Origin: Sorangium cellulosum
GTDB lineage: Bacteria > Myxococcota_A > Polyangia > Polyangiales > Polyangiaceae
NCBI RefSeq assembly: GCF_004135735.1
Contig: NZ_CP012670.1
Location: forward strand, 2,728,001 to 2,792,000
Direction of reading: 5' to 3'
DNA length: 64,000 nt
Shown here: in pieces, positions 38,219-48,858 of the stretch
Numbering within the stretch: the first letter of the stretch is position 1
Layout: the number at the start of each line of letters is the position of its first letter
Position numbers and translations under genes: made by a program
Notes under the pieces: model-generated
What the model was told of the DNA's origin: nothing
What the model saw: the letters and a program-made list of their open reading frames with translations, nothing else
Databases searched by the model: none

Positions 38219-39988
38219 ATGACGCTCCGTGTCCCAAGGCCGAAACCCGGGTACGATCTCCGGTCGCTCCCGCTGAAACCCGCCGAGGCGTTCCTCCTCT
38301 CCCGGATCGATGGCGTCCTGACGGAGCGGGAGCTGTCCCTGGTCACCGGCATGTCGCACAGCGACACCGTCGAGGTGCTGCGCAAGCTGCACGGCTTTGG
38401 CGCGATCATCCTGGACGGAGAGCCCACGCGCCCGCCTCCGCCGCGGGGCGCGGCCGACGCGGCTCGGCGTGGGGCCGCGCCGGAGGTGGAGAGATCGCTG
38501 CCGCCCGGCGGCGAGCCCGTCCCGCTCGGCCGGGGCCCGGTCGACTCCCCCCCGCTCTACGACCCCGCCGAGCTCGACGAGCCGGTCGAGCTCGCCCCGG
38601 ACCGCAAGCGGCGGATCCTCGATCTCTATTACCGGCTCGAGGATCTCACCTACTACGAGCTGCTCGGCGTCTCGGACCAGGCGGACAAGAAGCAGATCAA
38701 GAGCGCCTACTACCAGCTCGCGCCGGAGTTTCACCCGGACAGCTACTTTCGCAAGCAGCTCGGCTCGTACAAGCAGAAGATCGAGGCCGTCTTCACGCGC
38801 ATCACGCTGGCGCACGACACGCTGACGTCGAGGCAGCGCCGCGCCGAGTACGACGCGTACCTCGAGCAGACCCACAAGAACCGGGCGATGGCGGCGCTGA
38901 TCGAGCAGACGCCCCGGGACATCGTCACGGTCTCGTCGGCGGTCGACGCCTCGGTGCGCGCCGCCGTCGCCGAGCCGCGCGACGCGGTCGCGTCGCCTGG
39001 ACGTTACTCCTCGGAGCGCCCGCCGCTCGAGGCGCGGGAGCGCGCGCCCGCGCCCGCGGAGCAGGCCGCGGCCTCCTCCCGGGGAGCCGCGGCGGCGCCG
39101 CGTTCGTCCCACGAAGACGCGGCGCTCGGCCACCGTTCGTCCCACGAAGACGGCGCGCTCGGCCACGGGGGATCGCCGCAGCCCTCGCCGGCGTGGCCCG
39201 CGGGCGCGGGCGATCCCGTCGCCCCTGCGGCCAGCGCCAAGGATCGGCGGGAGACGCTCGCGCGCAAGCTCACCGCGGGCCTCAGGCGTCCGGCGACGAG
39301 CGCGTCGCCGGCGGCCCCCCCGACGGCGCCCGCCGGCGCGGCCGCGGTGGCCGCGCCGAGGGCTCCGTCCGGCGTCCGCTCGCCGGACGCGACGAGGGCG
39401 GTCGAGGTGCTCAAGGCGCGGTACGACTCGGCGCGCGGCGAGGCCGTCCGGGGGCAGATCGCGCGGTACTCCGAGGCGGGCCGGATCGCGCTCCAGCGGA
39501 AGGACTACGCGAGCGCGGCCAACGCCTACCGGATCGCCGCGTCGCTCGCCCCGGAGGACGTCGAGATCCAGAAGGCGTCGGCCGAGGTGCAGCGCCTCGC
39601 GGCGGCGGCGCTGGCGGACGGTTACCTCAAGCAGGCCGACTACGAGGCGCAGAACGGGCGCTGGGTCGAGGCGGCGCTGAGCTATGCGAAGGTGTGCAGC
39701 GGTCGGCCCGACGACGCGGCCGCGCACGAGCGGGTCGCGCACGCGACGCTGCAGGCCAGGGAGAACACGCGGCGGGCGGTCGAGTTCGCGCGGCGAGCGG
39801 TCGAGCTCGCGCCCACGTCGGTGGAGTTCCGGATCACGCTCGCGCGCGCGTACGCCGCGGCGGGGCTCGAGAAGAGCGCGGCGGGCGAGTTCGACCGTGC
39901 CGCTGAGCTCGCGGGGAACGACGGCAGGCTGCGCGCCCTCGTCGCGCAGGCGCGCGAGCAGGCCAAGAAAATGGGGAAGCAAGTCTAG
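38219..39988 (+). CDS. J-domain protein with N-terminal regulatory module and TPR tail
   Basis: A 589-aa protein. Residues about 12-65 form a small module (YDLRSLPLKPAEAFLLSRIDG, GMSHSDTVEVLRKLHGFG) that also ends the protein encoded at 41995. A J domain spans about 140-200: YYELLGVSDQADKKQIKSAY, the invariant HPD at 172-174, then FTRITLAHDTLTSRQRRAEYD. A long low-complexity Ala/Pro/Ser region (about 240-395) follows, then TPR-like repeats (about 400-585; GRIALQRKDYASAANAYRIAASLAP, RAVELAPTSVEFRITLARAY). With its HPD intact it should stimulate the DnaK paralogue encoded next. It is not a type I DnaJ (no G/F region or zinc finger). Confidence 0.88.
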   Translation: MTLRVPRPKPGYDLRSLPLKPAEAFLLSRIDGVLTERELSLVTGMSHSDTVEVLRKLHGFGAIILDGEPTRPPPPRGAADAARRGAAPEVERSLPPGGEPVPLGRGPVDSPPLYDPAELDEPVELAPDRKRRILDLYYRLEDLTYYELLGVSDQADKKQIKSAYYQLAPEFHPDSYFRKQLGSYKQKIEAVFTRITLAHDTLTSRQRRAEYDAYLEQTHKNRAMAALIEQTPRDIVTVSSAVDASVRAAVAEPRDAVASPGRYSSERPPLEARERAPAPAEQAAASSRGAAAAPRSSHEDAALGHRSSHEDGALGHGGSPQPSPAWPAGAGDPVAPAASAKDRRETLARKLTAGLRRPATSASPAAPPTAPAGAAAVAAPRAPSGVRSPDATRAVEVLKARYDSARGEAVRGQIARYSEAGRIALQRKDYASAANAYRIAASLAPEDVEIQKASAEVQRLAAAALADGYLKQADYEAQNGRWVEAALSYAKVCSGRPDDAAAHERVAHATLQARENTRRAVEFARRAVELAPTSVEFRITLARAYAAAGLEKSAAGEFDRAAELAGNDGRLRALVAQAREQAKKMGKQV

Positions 39989-40024
39989 CGCCGCGGCCGG
40001 GCCTCGGCCCCCGCCGGGCGGGGT

Positions 40025-40046
40025 GCGGCCCCTTCGCAGGGGCCGC
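40025..40046 (+). terminator. Hairpin downstream of J-domain gene
   Basis: GCGGCCCC at 40025-40032 and GGGGCCGC at 40039-40046 with a 6-base loop, extendable by about two pairs. It lies 37 bp after the J-domain stop and about 95 bp before the dnaK-like start. No T-run. Confidence 0.45.
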
Positions 40047-40139
40047 GCACGATTGGTCCGCTCGGCTCCGCGAAACGGTCTAGCATCGTGATCTCAGCGG
40101 CCGTTCGGGCCAGAGACAAGAAGAGGAGCAGCGGCATCG

Positions 40140-41969
<1,830 letters not shown>

Positions 41970-41994
41970 AGGGTGGCCGCGAGGAGGGAAGACG

Positions 41995-43326
41995 ATGCGG
42001 TCGGTGCCGCCTGACTCCAAGTCCCTGGATGCCTCCTGGGGGAGCGAGGAAGCGGATCTCGACGCGACCCAGCCGGTCGACGCGCAGGAGCTCCTCGCGC
42101 GCGCGGGGCTCCTGCGCGAGGAGCAGGGCGCGGCGGTGGACACCCCGTCTTTCAGCATCCCCCCTCCGCCGGACTCCGAGGGCAAGATCACCCTTCCGCC
42201 GCCGATCCCCGTCAGCGACTACGTGGCAAAGATGATGACCCGTCGCTCCCACTCGAGCTCCGAGATCGCCGCCCAGCGGCGCCCCCCCGAGGCGCCTCCG
42301 GAGGGGTACCCGCCCGCGCCGACGCGCCGGACCATCCCGTGGGAGCCGCCTCCCGCCGGCGGCTCCAGGTACGGCGCCTCCCCCCGGGAGACCGCGCGGC
42401 TCGGCCTCGAGTGCGACGAGCCGGGCGTCCCGTCGCGGCCCGGCGAGCGCATGGGCCTCGGAGCGCTCCTCGAGCCCGAGCTCGATCTCGGGACCGAGCT
42501 CGACGAGGATCTCCTGCGCGGGCCGAGCCAGCCGTACCCGCGCGGCTTCGGCGAGATCGACGTCTTCGGCAGCGCCGAGCTGGACGCGCCGGGCGCGAGC
42601 GCCCCCGCGAGCGCGCGGGGGCGCTCGCCCGGTCCGGACGCCGGCGAGCGGCTGGGCATCGATTTCCGCCTCGATCTCGGGCTCGGCCACGAGGAGCCCG
42701 GCTTCCCCATGGAAGAGCAGCCGATCACGCCGCCGCCCGGCACGCTCCGGTACGGCCTGATCGTCGAGGAGGACGAGCCCGCCTTCCGCGGCGGGACGGG
42801 CGCCCTCGCCGGCTCCACCTCGTACAGGGTCTCGGCCGGCTCGCAGGGCGCCGAGCGCGCGCCCCGGCCGTCCGACTCGGAGCGCGCCCCCGCGTCCGCC
42901 GCGAGGGCCGGCGGGGGGATCCATTCCCGCGCGACCGAGCCCCAGATGAGCATCCAGGGGCCGCGGGAGCAGATGCAGCACCGCTTCGATCTGGGCGACT
43001 TCGGCGGAGCGCTCGTCATCGCGGAGGGCCTGCTCGAGGAGAACCCGAAGGACTGGATGGCGCGGCAGTACGCGGACAGCTGCGTCGAGATGCTGCGCCA
43101 GATGTACCAGGCCCGCCTCGGCGACGGCTCGCGCGTGCTCCGCCTCGCGGTGCCCCCGGACCAGATCCGCTCGCTGAGCCTCGATCACCGGGCGGGCTTT
43201 TTGCTCTCGTGCATCGACGGCTCCAGCTCGATCGACGAGATCCTCGACGTGTCCGGCATGCAGACGCTCGAGGCCCTGCGGATCCTGTACGAGCTCGTGC
43301 AGGAGGGGATCGTCTGCGGCGTCTAG
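41995..43326 (+). CDS. Disordered protein with C-terminal module shared with the J-protein
   Basis: A 443-aa protein, 25 bp after the dnaK-like stop and with SD GGAGGG, so in one operon with it. Residues 1-about 315 are Pro/Glu/Ser-rich and look disordered, with short repeated acidic Leu-Asp phrases. A helical segment about 325-380 (MQHRFDLGDFGGALVIAEGLLEENP) looks like a TPR pair. The last about 55 residues (IRSLSLDHRAGFLLSCIDG, GMQTLEALRILYELVQEGIV) align by eye with the N-terminal module of the upstream J-domain protein (RSLPLKPAEAFLLSRIDG). Role unknown; it may be a dedicated client or co-chaperone of the DnaK paralogue. Confidence 0.8.
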   Translation: MRSVPPDSKSLDASWGSEEADLDATQPVDAQELLARAGLLREEQGAAVDTPSFSIPPPPDSEGKITLPPPIPVSDYVAKMMTRRSHSSSEIAAQRRPPEAPPEGYPPAPTRRTIPWEPPPAGGSRYGASPRETARLGLECDEPGVPSRPGERMGLGALLEPELDLGTELDEDLLRGPSQPYPRGFGEIDVFGSAELDAPGASAPASARGRSPGPDAGERLGIDFRLDLGLGHEEPGFPMEEQPITPPPGTLRYGLIVEEDEPAFRGGTGALAGSTSYRVSAGSQGAERAPRPSDSERAPASAARAGGGIHSRATEPQMSIQGPREQMQHRFDLGDFGGALVIAEGLLEENPKDWMARQYADSCVEMLRQMYQARLGDGSRVLRLAVPPDQIRSLSLDHRAGFLLSCIDGSSSIDEILDVSGMQTLEALRILYELVQEGIVCGV

Positions 43327-43377
43327 AGGACCGCGGCGCGCCTTCCCGCGGCGGCTCTGCCTCGCTACGTTGCACGG

Positions 43378-45387
43378 GTGCGCACGGCTCTCCAGGCCGC
43401 CCTCGGTCTCCTGCTCGCGCTGCTCGCCGGCCGCGCGGGGGCGTCCCTCCTCGCGGCGGTCGAGCCCGGCGCGCCCGCCCCGCCGCCCCCCGCCGCGGGC
43501 CCAAGCGAGGCGGCGCGCGCCGCGGCGGCGGTCGCGCCACCTCAGGACGCCGAGCTCGCGGCGCGCGCCGACCCGATCGCGAGCTACACGCTGCGCGTGC
43601 GCCTCGACCCGGCGCAGCACACGCTGCGCGGCGAGGGGACGCTGGTCTGGCGGAACGCGTCGCGCGCGCCGCAGCGCGAGCTCTTCGTCCACCTCTACCT
43701 GAACGGCTTCAAGAACGAGCGCACCGCCTTCCTCCGCGCGTCCATCGCGGGGTTTCGCGGCAGCGAGATCCTCTCCGATTTCGGGCACATCCAGGTGACG
43801 CGCTTCGCCGTGCGCGAGATGGGGGGCGAGGACGTGTGGCCCGGGGGGAGGCCGACGACGCCCGGCGATCCCGACGACGAGACCGACATCCGCGTGGAGC
43901 TGCCGCGGCCCGTCGCGCCCGGCGACGCGATCACCATCGACCTCGCGTGGGACGCCGACCTGCCGTCGCTCGCGCTCAGGACGGGCCACCACGGGAGCTT
44001 TCACATGGTGGGGCAGTGGTTCCCGAAGGTGGCGCGCCTCGAGCCCGACGGGACCTGGGCGCATTTCCCCTTCCACCGGCTCTCGGAGTTTTACGCCGAC
44101 TTCGGGGCGTACGACGTGACCGTCGACGTCCCGGAGGGCTTCACGGTCGGGGCCACCGGCCGGCTCGTGGAGGAGGCGCGGCGGGGCGGGCGGGCGGTCC
44201 GCCGGTTCGTGCAGGAGGACGTGCACGACTTCGCGTTCGCCGCGTGGGACCGCTTCCGCGAGGTGCGCGCGACGACCGAGGACGGCGTCGCGATCCGGTG
44301 CCTGTTCCCCGAGGGGAGCGAGCGCGAGGCGGCGCTCGAGATCGACGTGGCCCGGCTCGGCCTCGCGCGCTTCGGCGCGGCGTTCGGCCGGTACCCCTAC
44401 GGCACGCTGACGATCGTGCACCCGCCGGAGGGCGCCGAGGAGGCCGGCGGGATGGAGTACCCGACGCTCATCACGACCGGCGGCGGCTGGCTCTGGCCCG
44501 CGCTGGGCGTGCGCTTCGTCGAGGCGGTCACGATGCACGAGCTCGCGCACCAGTGGTTCTATGGCCTCGTCGCCACGAACGAGCACCGCCATCCGTTCCT
44601 CGACGAGGGCCTCACCACCTACGCCGAGATCGACGGGATGCGCGCGCTCCACGGCGACAGCTCGGCCGCGCGGCTGCTCGGCCTCGAGATCGATTCCGTC
44701 GCGCAGTACCGCCTCGGCGCGATCGCGTCGGGCCACGACGGCGCCGTCGCGCAGCCGGCGTCGGCGTTCGTCGACGGCCAGGACTACGCCGGGCTCGCGT
44801 ACCTCCGGCCGGCGATGCTCCTCGAGACCCTCGCCGGCGTGTACGGCGAGGATCTCGTGCGCCGGGCCGTCGGCCGCTACGCGCGCGAGAACCGGTTCCG
44901 GCACCCCGGCCCCGAGGCGCTCATCGAGGCGGTGCGGCGCGAGGTCGGCGACGACGCGGCCGAGGCGCTCCGCCTCGGCCTCTTCGAGCGCGCGTGGGTC
45001 GACTACGCCGTCGCGAGCTTCCACGCGTGGCCCGCGGACGGCGAGGAGGCCGCGCGGGGCGCCGGCGGCGAGGAGGCCGCGGCCTACCGCGGTCAGGCCG
45101 TGGTGCGGCGCCGCGGTTCGCTCGCGCTCCCCGTCGACGTCGAGCTGCACAGCGAGGGCGGCGCCGTGCAGCGGGTGCGGTGGCCCGCGCGCGAGAGCGT
45201 CGCCAGGATCCCTTACGCCGGCGCGTCGCCGCTCGTCGCCGTGGTGATCGACCCCGAGCGCCGGGTGCTGCTCGACGAGGACCTCACGAACAACGCGCAG
45301 CGCAAGGACCGGGATCGGCTCGCGCCCCGCGTGCTCTCGCGGGCGAGCTTCGCCGCCGGGGTCGCGCTCACGCTCCTCGCCCCGTGA
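43378..45387 (+). CDS. M1-family zinc metallopeptidase
   Basis: A 669-aa exported or membrane-linked aminopeptidase-like protein. An N-terminal signal-like segment (MRTALQAALGLLLALLAGRAGA) and a Pro/Ala linker precede the M1 beta domain (YTLRVRLDPAQHTLRGEGTLVW). The exopeptidase motif GGMEYP lies just before the zinc site HELAH (His387, Glu388, His391), and the third ligand Glu is in LDEGLTTYAE. The C-terminal region ends in a hydrophobic stretch (FAAGVALTLLAP) that could anchor it. GTG 43378 is the only start that gives the signal-like segment. Closest to M1 members with DUF3857-free, membrane-tethered architecture; substrate unknown. Confidence 0.88.
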   Translation: MRTALQAALGLLLALLAGRAGASLLAAVEPGAPAPPPPAAGPSEAARAAAAVAPPQDAELAARADPIASYTLRVRLDPAQHTLRGEGTLVWRNASRAPQRELFVHLYLNGFKNERTAFLRASIAGFRGSEILSDFGHIQVTRFAVREMGGEDVWPGGRPTTPGDPDDETDIRVELPRPVAPGDAITIDLAWDADLPSLALRTGHHGSFHMVGQWFPKVARLEPDGTWAHFPFHRLSEFYADFGAYDVTVDVPEGFTVGATGRLVEEARRGGRAVRRFVQEDVHDFAFAAWDRFREVRATTEDGVAIRCLFPEGSEREAALEIDVARLGLARFGAAFGRYPYGTLTIVHPPEGAEEAGGMEYPTLITTGGGWLWPALGVRFVEAVTMHELAHQWFYGLVATNEHRHPFLDEGLTTYAEIDGMRALHGDSSAARLLGLEIDSVAQYRLGAIASGHDGAVAQPASAFVDGQDYAGLAYLRPAMLLETLAGVYGEDLVRRAVGRYARENRFRHPGPEALIEAVRREVGDDAAEALRLGLFERAWVDYAVASFHAWPADGEEAARGAGGEEAAAYRGQAVVRRRGSLALPVDVELHSEGGAVQRVRWPARESVARIPYAGASPLVAVVIDPERRVLLDEDLTNNAQRKDRDRLAPRVLSRASFAAGVALTLLAP

Positions 45388-45395
45388 GGGAATCG

Positions 45396-46340
45396 ATGGA
45401 CGAGGGCGCGATCGAACCGAGCTCGTCGACCGGCGCCGGGATCGATCCGGCGCGCGCGCGGCGCCCCGCCGTGCGAGAGCGGCTCGGCGCGGTCGCCCTC
45501 TACTTCGGCTACCGCGCCCTCGCCGCGCTCCTGCTCGCGACCCCGCCGTCCGTCCTCGCGGCCGGGATCGTCGGCGGAGACCCGCGCGGCGACGCGCTCC
45601 TCTTCGAGCCCGGCGGGCTGATGCTCCTCGAGGCCGGTCGCGCGGCGGCGGTCGCCGCCGCGCCCCTCGCGGCGCAGCTCGGCGTGGGCGCCCTGCTCGT
45701 CGCCGCGGTCGGGCTGATCCCGCTCGCGGCGCTCATCGACGCGCTGAGCCGCGCGGCGCCGGCGTCGATCCAGGCCACCTCCGGGCGCGTCGCGCGCGCC
45801 CTCGGGCCGCTCGCGCTGCTCTGGGGCGCCGCGCTCGCGGCGGAGGTCGCGGCCGCCGCGCTCGTCCTGCTCCCCGGGATGAAGCTCTGCGCGTCGCTCG
45901 CGCTCACGCCGCGCGGCCGCGACCTCGCGGCCCTCGGCGTCGCCGCGGCCGCGCTCGTGCCGGTCGCGGCCCTCGGCGTCCTCCACGATCTCGCGCGGGT
46001 CGCGGCCGTGGCCGAGCAGCGAGGCCTCCACGCCGCCGTGACGAGGGGGCTCGCCGCGCTGCTCGCGTCGCCGCTCGCGGCGGCCTGGGCGTACGCCTGG
46101 CGGGGCGCCCTCGTGATCATCGCGCTCGCCTGCGGGGCGTGGGGCATGCACGTCGTCGGCGTCAGCACGGGCCCGCGCGTCGCCGTCGCGTTCGGCGCAG
46201 GGCTCGCGGCGCTCGCCGTGGCGGCGCTCCTGCGCGCCTCATGGCTCGCGGCCGCCGTGCGGCTGCTCGATCGCGCCGCGCCCGCCGAGGACGCTGGCGA
46301 CGACGGACGGCCCACGGCCGGGGAGGACGCCGCTCGATGA
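45396..46340 (+). CDS. Integral membrane protein of unknown function
   Basis: A 314-aa protein with about six hydrophobic helices rich in Ala, Leu and Val and acidic, disordered ends. ATG 45396 has GAGGG a few bases upstream; GTG 45384, overlapping the previous stop (GTGA), is an alternative. Gene order and spacing couple it to the M1 peptidase, so it may be a membrane partner. Ala/Leu-rich composition makes similarity searching by eye unreliable and no motif is recognised. Confidence 0.72.
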   Translation: MDEGAIEPSSSTGAGIDPARARRPAVRERLGAVALYFGYRALAALLLATPPSVLAAGIVGGDPRGDALLFEPGGLMLLEAGRAAAVAAAPLAAQLGVGALLVAAVGLIPLAALIDALSRAAPASIQATSGRVARALGPLALLWGAALAAEVAAAALVLLPGMKLCASLALTPRGRDLAALGVAAAALVPVAALGVLHDLARVAAVAEQRGLHAAVTRGLAALLASPLAAAWAYAWRGALVIIALACGAWGMHVVGVSTGPRVAVAFGAGLAALAVAALLRASWLAAAVRLLDRAAPAEDAGDDGRPTAGEDAAR

Positions 46341-46440
46341 ACGGCGGAGCCGCCGCGCGCTGCGGCGCCCCCCGCGCGGCGCGCGAGCCCTCTGGACGCT
46401 CGAGATCCGGGGGGGACGAAAGAGCCCGGTACAGAATGGC

Positions 46441-46468
46441 TTGACAGGGCTCAGGATCCGCGTAACGT
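46441..46468 (+). promoter_or_regulatory. Promoter of tRNA-Phe
   Basis: Consensus TTGACA at 46441-46446, 16-bp spacer, TAACGT at 46463-46468; the tRNA begins 46 bases after the -10. This is one of the best sigma-70 matches in the window, as expected for a tRNA gene. Confidence 0.6.
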
Positions 46469-46514
46469 AGCCCGCCCGTGACGAGCTCCGGCGCAGTCGC
46501 GGGGCCCGTAGCAA

Positions 46515-46587
46515 GCCCAGGTAGCTCAGTTGGTAGAGCAGAGGATTGAAAATCCTCGTGTGGGCGGTTCGATTCCGTCCCTGGGCA
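46515..46587 (+). tRNA. tRNA-Phe (anticodon GAA)
   Basis: A 73-nt cloverleaf. The acceptor arm GCCCAGG (46515-46521) pairs with CCTGGGC (46580-46586), with A as discriminator. D arm GCTC...GAGC; anticodon arm GAGGA/TCCTC around the loop TTGAAAA, giving anticodon GAA; T arm with the standard GGTTCGATTCC loop. CCA is not encoded (CTA follows). Confidence 0.97.
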
Positions 46588-47006
46588 CTATTCTTTCTTT
46601 CTTCTGTCGGTGAGCAGGCGTTCGCGCTCCGTCCTCAGCGCCCCTGCATGAACCGCTGCCTTTCGCGCAACGCCGTTATTTGCCGTTGTTCCCATGGTCC
46701 GGCGAATGCGGGGAAACTCCGCGTCTTTCAGCAAGGCGGTCTCAACCGTTGGCGCAACGGGCCGAGCGGGCGCAACGGATGCAACGGATGCAACGGATGC
46801 AACGGATGCAACGGATGCAACGGGCGCGGACACCGAGCGGTAGACCGTTCCGGACTGTGTTCGCCGGTTTGGCCACATGGGATGACAGTGGAACTTGGTT
46901 CCTGTGCGGTAGCGATCCTGATAAGGTGGCGGGGGGACCACTCGTTGCAACCTGAACACTCCGGAGGCGCCCCCAGGAAACGGCGCTTCCTCATGGAGGC
47001 TCCCTC
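46588..47006. other. 419-bp region between tRNA-Phe and response regulator
   Basis: Less GC-rich than its surroundings. It contains a 9-bp tandem array at 46772-46825 and the SD of the next gene. Short ORFs cross the tRNA or the array and are not supported. No attachment site or integrase is seen, although tRNA 3' ends are common insertion sites. Confidence 0.55.
46772..46825. repeat. Tandem 9-bp repeat
   Basis: Five exact copies of GCAACGGAT (46772-46816) followed by a partial copy GCAACGGGC; a related GCAACGGGC lies just before at about 46754. The unit length is a multiple of 3, yet no gene convincingly covers it. Confidence 0.85.
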
Positions 47007-47492
47007 ATGACCGATCGTCGTGTCGACTCCTCGCGAAAGAGCTCTCCGGAAACGGCCTCCGCTTCCGACTCGGCGCCGCGGGACCGGCCGACCGCGCAAG
47101 GTCATCAGGCGAGCACGGGGCCACGAAAGAAGAAGATCCTCGTCGTCGACGACTCGATGACTTCGCTGCTGTCGCAGCAGTTGACGCTCGGCGTCGACAC
47201 CTACGACATCCTCATCGCGCGCAACGGCAAGGAGGCCATCGCGAAGGCGGTGGCGGAGCGCCCCGACCTCATCCTGATGGACGTCGTGATGCCCGCCATG
47301 GACGGCTTTCAGGCGTGCCGATGGCTACGCGCGTTCGACGCGACGAAGACCGTGCCGATCATCATGATGACCACGCGGAGCGATCAGACGAGCATCAAGG
47401 TCGGTTTTGCCAACGGGTGCACCGACTACCTCGTCAAGCCGTTCGACAGCGACACGCTGCTCAAGAAGGTCCGCACCCACCTCGGGGAATAG
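47007..47492 (+). CDS. Single-domain response regulator with N-terminal tail
   Basis: A 161-aa CheY-like protein. The first about 42 residues are polar and disordered (Ser/Arg/Pro-rich). The receiver follows with VVDDSM (acid pair), phospho-acceptor Asp92 in ILMDVVMPAMDG, the conserved Thr in MMTTRS and Lys in YLVKPFD. No output domain. SD GGAGG lies just before ATG 47007. There is no kinase next to it; it could accept phosphate from orphan hybrid kinases such as the pair at 2.8-8.8 kb, but that is speculation. Confidence 0.92.
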   Translation: MTDRRVDSSRKSSPETASASDSAPRDRPTAQGHQASTGPRKKKILVVDDSMTSLLSQQLTLGVDTYDILIARNGKEAIAKAVAERPDLILMDVVMPAMDGFQACRWLRAFDATKTVPIIMMTTRSDQTSIKVGFANGCTDYLVKPFDSDTLLKKVRTHLGE

Positions 47493-47615
47493 GCGCTCTC
47501 GACCGCATCGGCGCGCCTCGGGCGCGCGCGACGGCGGCGCTCCCCCGCACACGAGGGGCCGTGTCACGCTGGCCGCGAGGGCGCCGCGCGGGGCGCCCCG
47601 CGCGCCGGGCCGGGC

Positions 47616-47957
47616 TCAGGGAAAGAGGGCGGCCCAGAGGGTGACGCGGACGTCGAGGCCCGCGCAGCTGCTCAGGTTCTCCAGCGGCCGGCTGCAGCCA
47701 TCGACGTCGATCGATCTGCCGCGGCACTCGAACTCGTCGTCCATGCAGGCGATGGCCTCGTCGAACTGATCCTCGCAGCCCTCCTCGATTGCGGCCCTCT
47801 CGGCGTCCTCGAGGTTGTCGATGCAGTCGTCCTCGTCGTCCGGGCTGCAGGCTCCCGTGCAATCGCACTTGTCCTCGCACAACCCGGTGAGCGTGGACCC
47901 GCAGCCTGGAAGCATGGCGAGCGCGACGGCGAGCGTGAACGGGTAAGCGAGCTTCAA
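47616..47957 (-). CDS. Small acidic Cys-rich lipoprotein, TTG start
   Basis: A 113-aa secreted lipoprotein. The likely start is TTG 47957, because GGGAGGA lies just upstream and the signal peptide (LKLAYPFTLAVALAMLPGC) begins there; no ATG is available nearby. The lipobox is LPGC. The mature part has ten further Cys (LCEDKCDCTGACSPDDEDDC and later), many Asp/Glu and no hydrophobic core, suggesting a disulfide-stabilised surface protein or metal binder. Nothing recognisable by family. The frame upstream of the start is open but Arg-rich and lacks a signal peptide. Confidence 0.75.
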   Translation of the reverse strand: MKLAYPFTLAVALAMLPGCGSTLTGLCEDKCDCTGACSPDDEDDCIDNLEDAERAAIEEGCEDQFDEAIACMDDEFECRGRSIDVDGCSRPLENLSSCAGLDVRVTLWAALFP

Positions 47958-48130
47958 GGGTGTATCCTCCCAGCCTTGTCGCGCAGCGCGCGAGCTACGA
48001 TGTGTCGACCGTCCTAACGCGTCCGCGAAGGAGGTACAAGCCGCACGTGCGCCGCGCGAGCCGTCGCCGGTCGAGCGCTGCGCGGCGCTCGCTCGCTCTC
48101 GCCCCGGTGCGCTCGGCCGCGCGCTGGCGC

Positions 48131-48200
48131 GTTCAATTCTGTTCAATTCCGCTCAATTCTGTTCAATTCCGCTCAATTCCGCTCAATTCCGCTCAATTCC
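48131..48200. repeat. Seven 10-bp AATT-containing tandem units
   Basis: Seven consecutive copies of G(T/C)TCAATTC(C/T). AATT recurs exactly every 10 bp, so the tracts are in phase with the DNA helix and should bend it. The array lies in otherwise GC-rich DNA and includes the stop codon (48193-48195) of the minus-strand gene that ends there. Confidence 0.9.
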
Positions 48201-48750
48201 GCTCGGTGTCGGCGGCGCGCGCAGGCCAGAGTCGGCGGAAGCCGACACCGAGGAGCGTTCCGTCGTCGCGCCGGACCAGGCCGCCGAAGCGGCACTTCTC
48301 GACCAGCGTGCCCTCCGCGAGATCGCCGCCGTCCTGGAACCGGATGCGCTGGCCCTCGAGGAGGGCGCCGAAGACGCACGCGTCGGTCGCGACCGCGCCG
48401 AGCGAGTCCGGCGCAGGGCCGCGCATCGGGGTGATGTCCGCCCGGTGCGCGCGGTGAACCAGGCCTCGACCCGCGCCAGGGGAGACATCCGTGTCCTGGG
48501 TGGAAATGTGTGCCTCGGAGGTGTCAATCCACACGTCGACCACCTCCCCGCGTCGGAACAGAACGACGCCGGCCAGCGCCTTGCCCGCCGCGGTGGTGAG
48601 CGTGACGAACTCGCCGGCGCCCGGCTCGGTCGACGCGCGCCCGCCGAGGCGCTCCCGCATCGCGTCGATGGTGGGCTTCGCCACGGCGCGGGCCGAGGCG
48701 GGGGTTCCTTGATCCAGGTTGAGCAGGGGGAGCGAGAGCTTGCGCGCCAT
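48193..48750 (-). CDS. Hypothetical two-part protein
   Basis: A 185-aa protein not recognised. Start ATG 48750 (MARKLSLPLL) is chosen because the frame upstream is low-complexity noise; no clear SD is visible. The N-terminal half looks like a compact alpha/beta unit (KPTIDAMRERLGG, EFVTLTTAAGKALAGVVLFRRGEVVDVW). A polar linker follows, then a short beta-rich C-terminal part (VFGALLEGQRIRFQDG, CRFGGLVRRDDGTLLGVGFRRLW). The last codons and stop fall inside the AATT repeat array. No signal peptide or membrane helix, so cytosolic. Function unknown. Confidence 0.7.
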   Translation of the reverse strand: MARKLSLPLLNLDQGTPASARAVAKPTIDAMRERLGGRASTEPGAGEFVTLTTAAGKALAGVVLFRRGEVVDVWIDTSEAHISTQDTDVSPGAGRGLVHRAHRADITPMRGPAPDSLGAVATDACVFGALLEGQRIRFQDGGDLAEGTLVEKCRFGGLVRRDDGTLLGVGFRRLWPARAADTERN

Positions 48751-48858
48751 CGGACCCAGCCATTCTACGCCAACCGACGTCCGAACGCCTGCTGGTCCAC
48801 GGTGAGCCCACTGCATGGGCTGTGCCGTCGCGAGGGGGCCTGCGCAGCGGCTCGCGCC

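Noticed and set aside
46546..47010. ORF starting inside tRNA-Phe and running over the 9-bp repeats
   Set aside because: Begins in a tRNA, encodes repetitive Asn-Gly-Cys noise, and has no SD.
48131..48200. CRISPR-like array
   Set aside because: Units are 10 bp and contiguous without spacers; no cas genes nearby.
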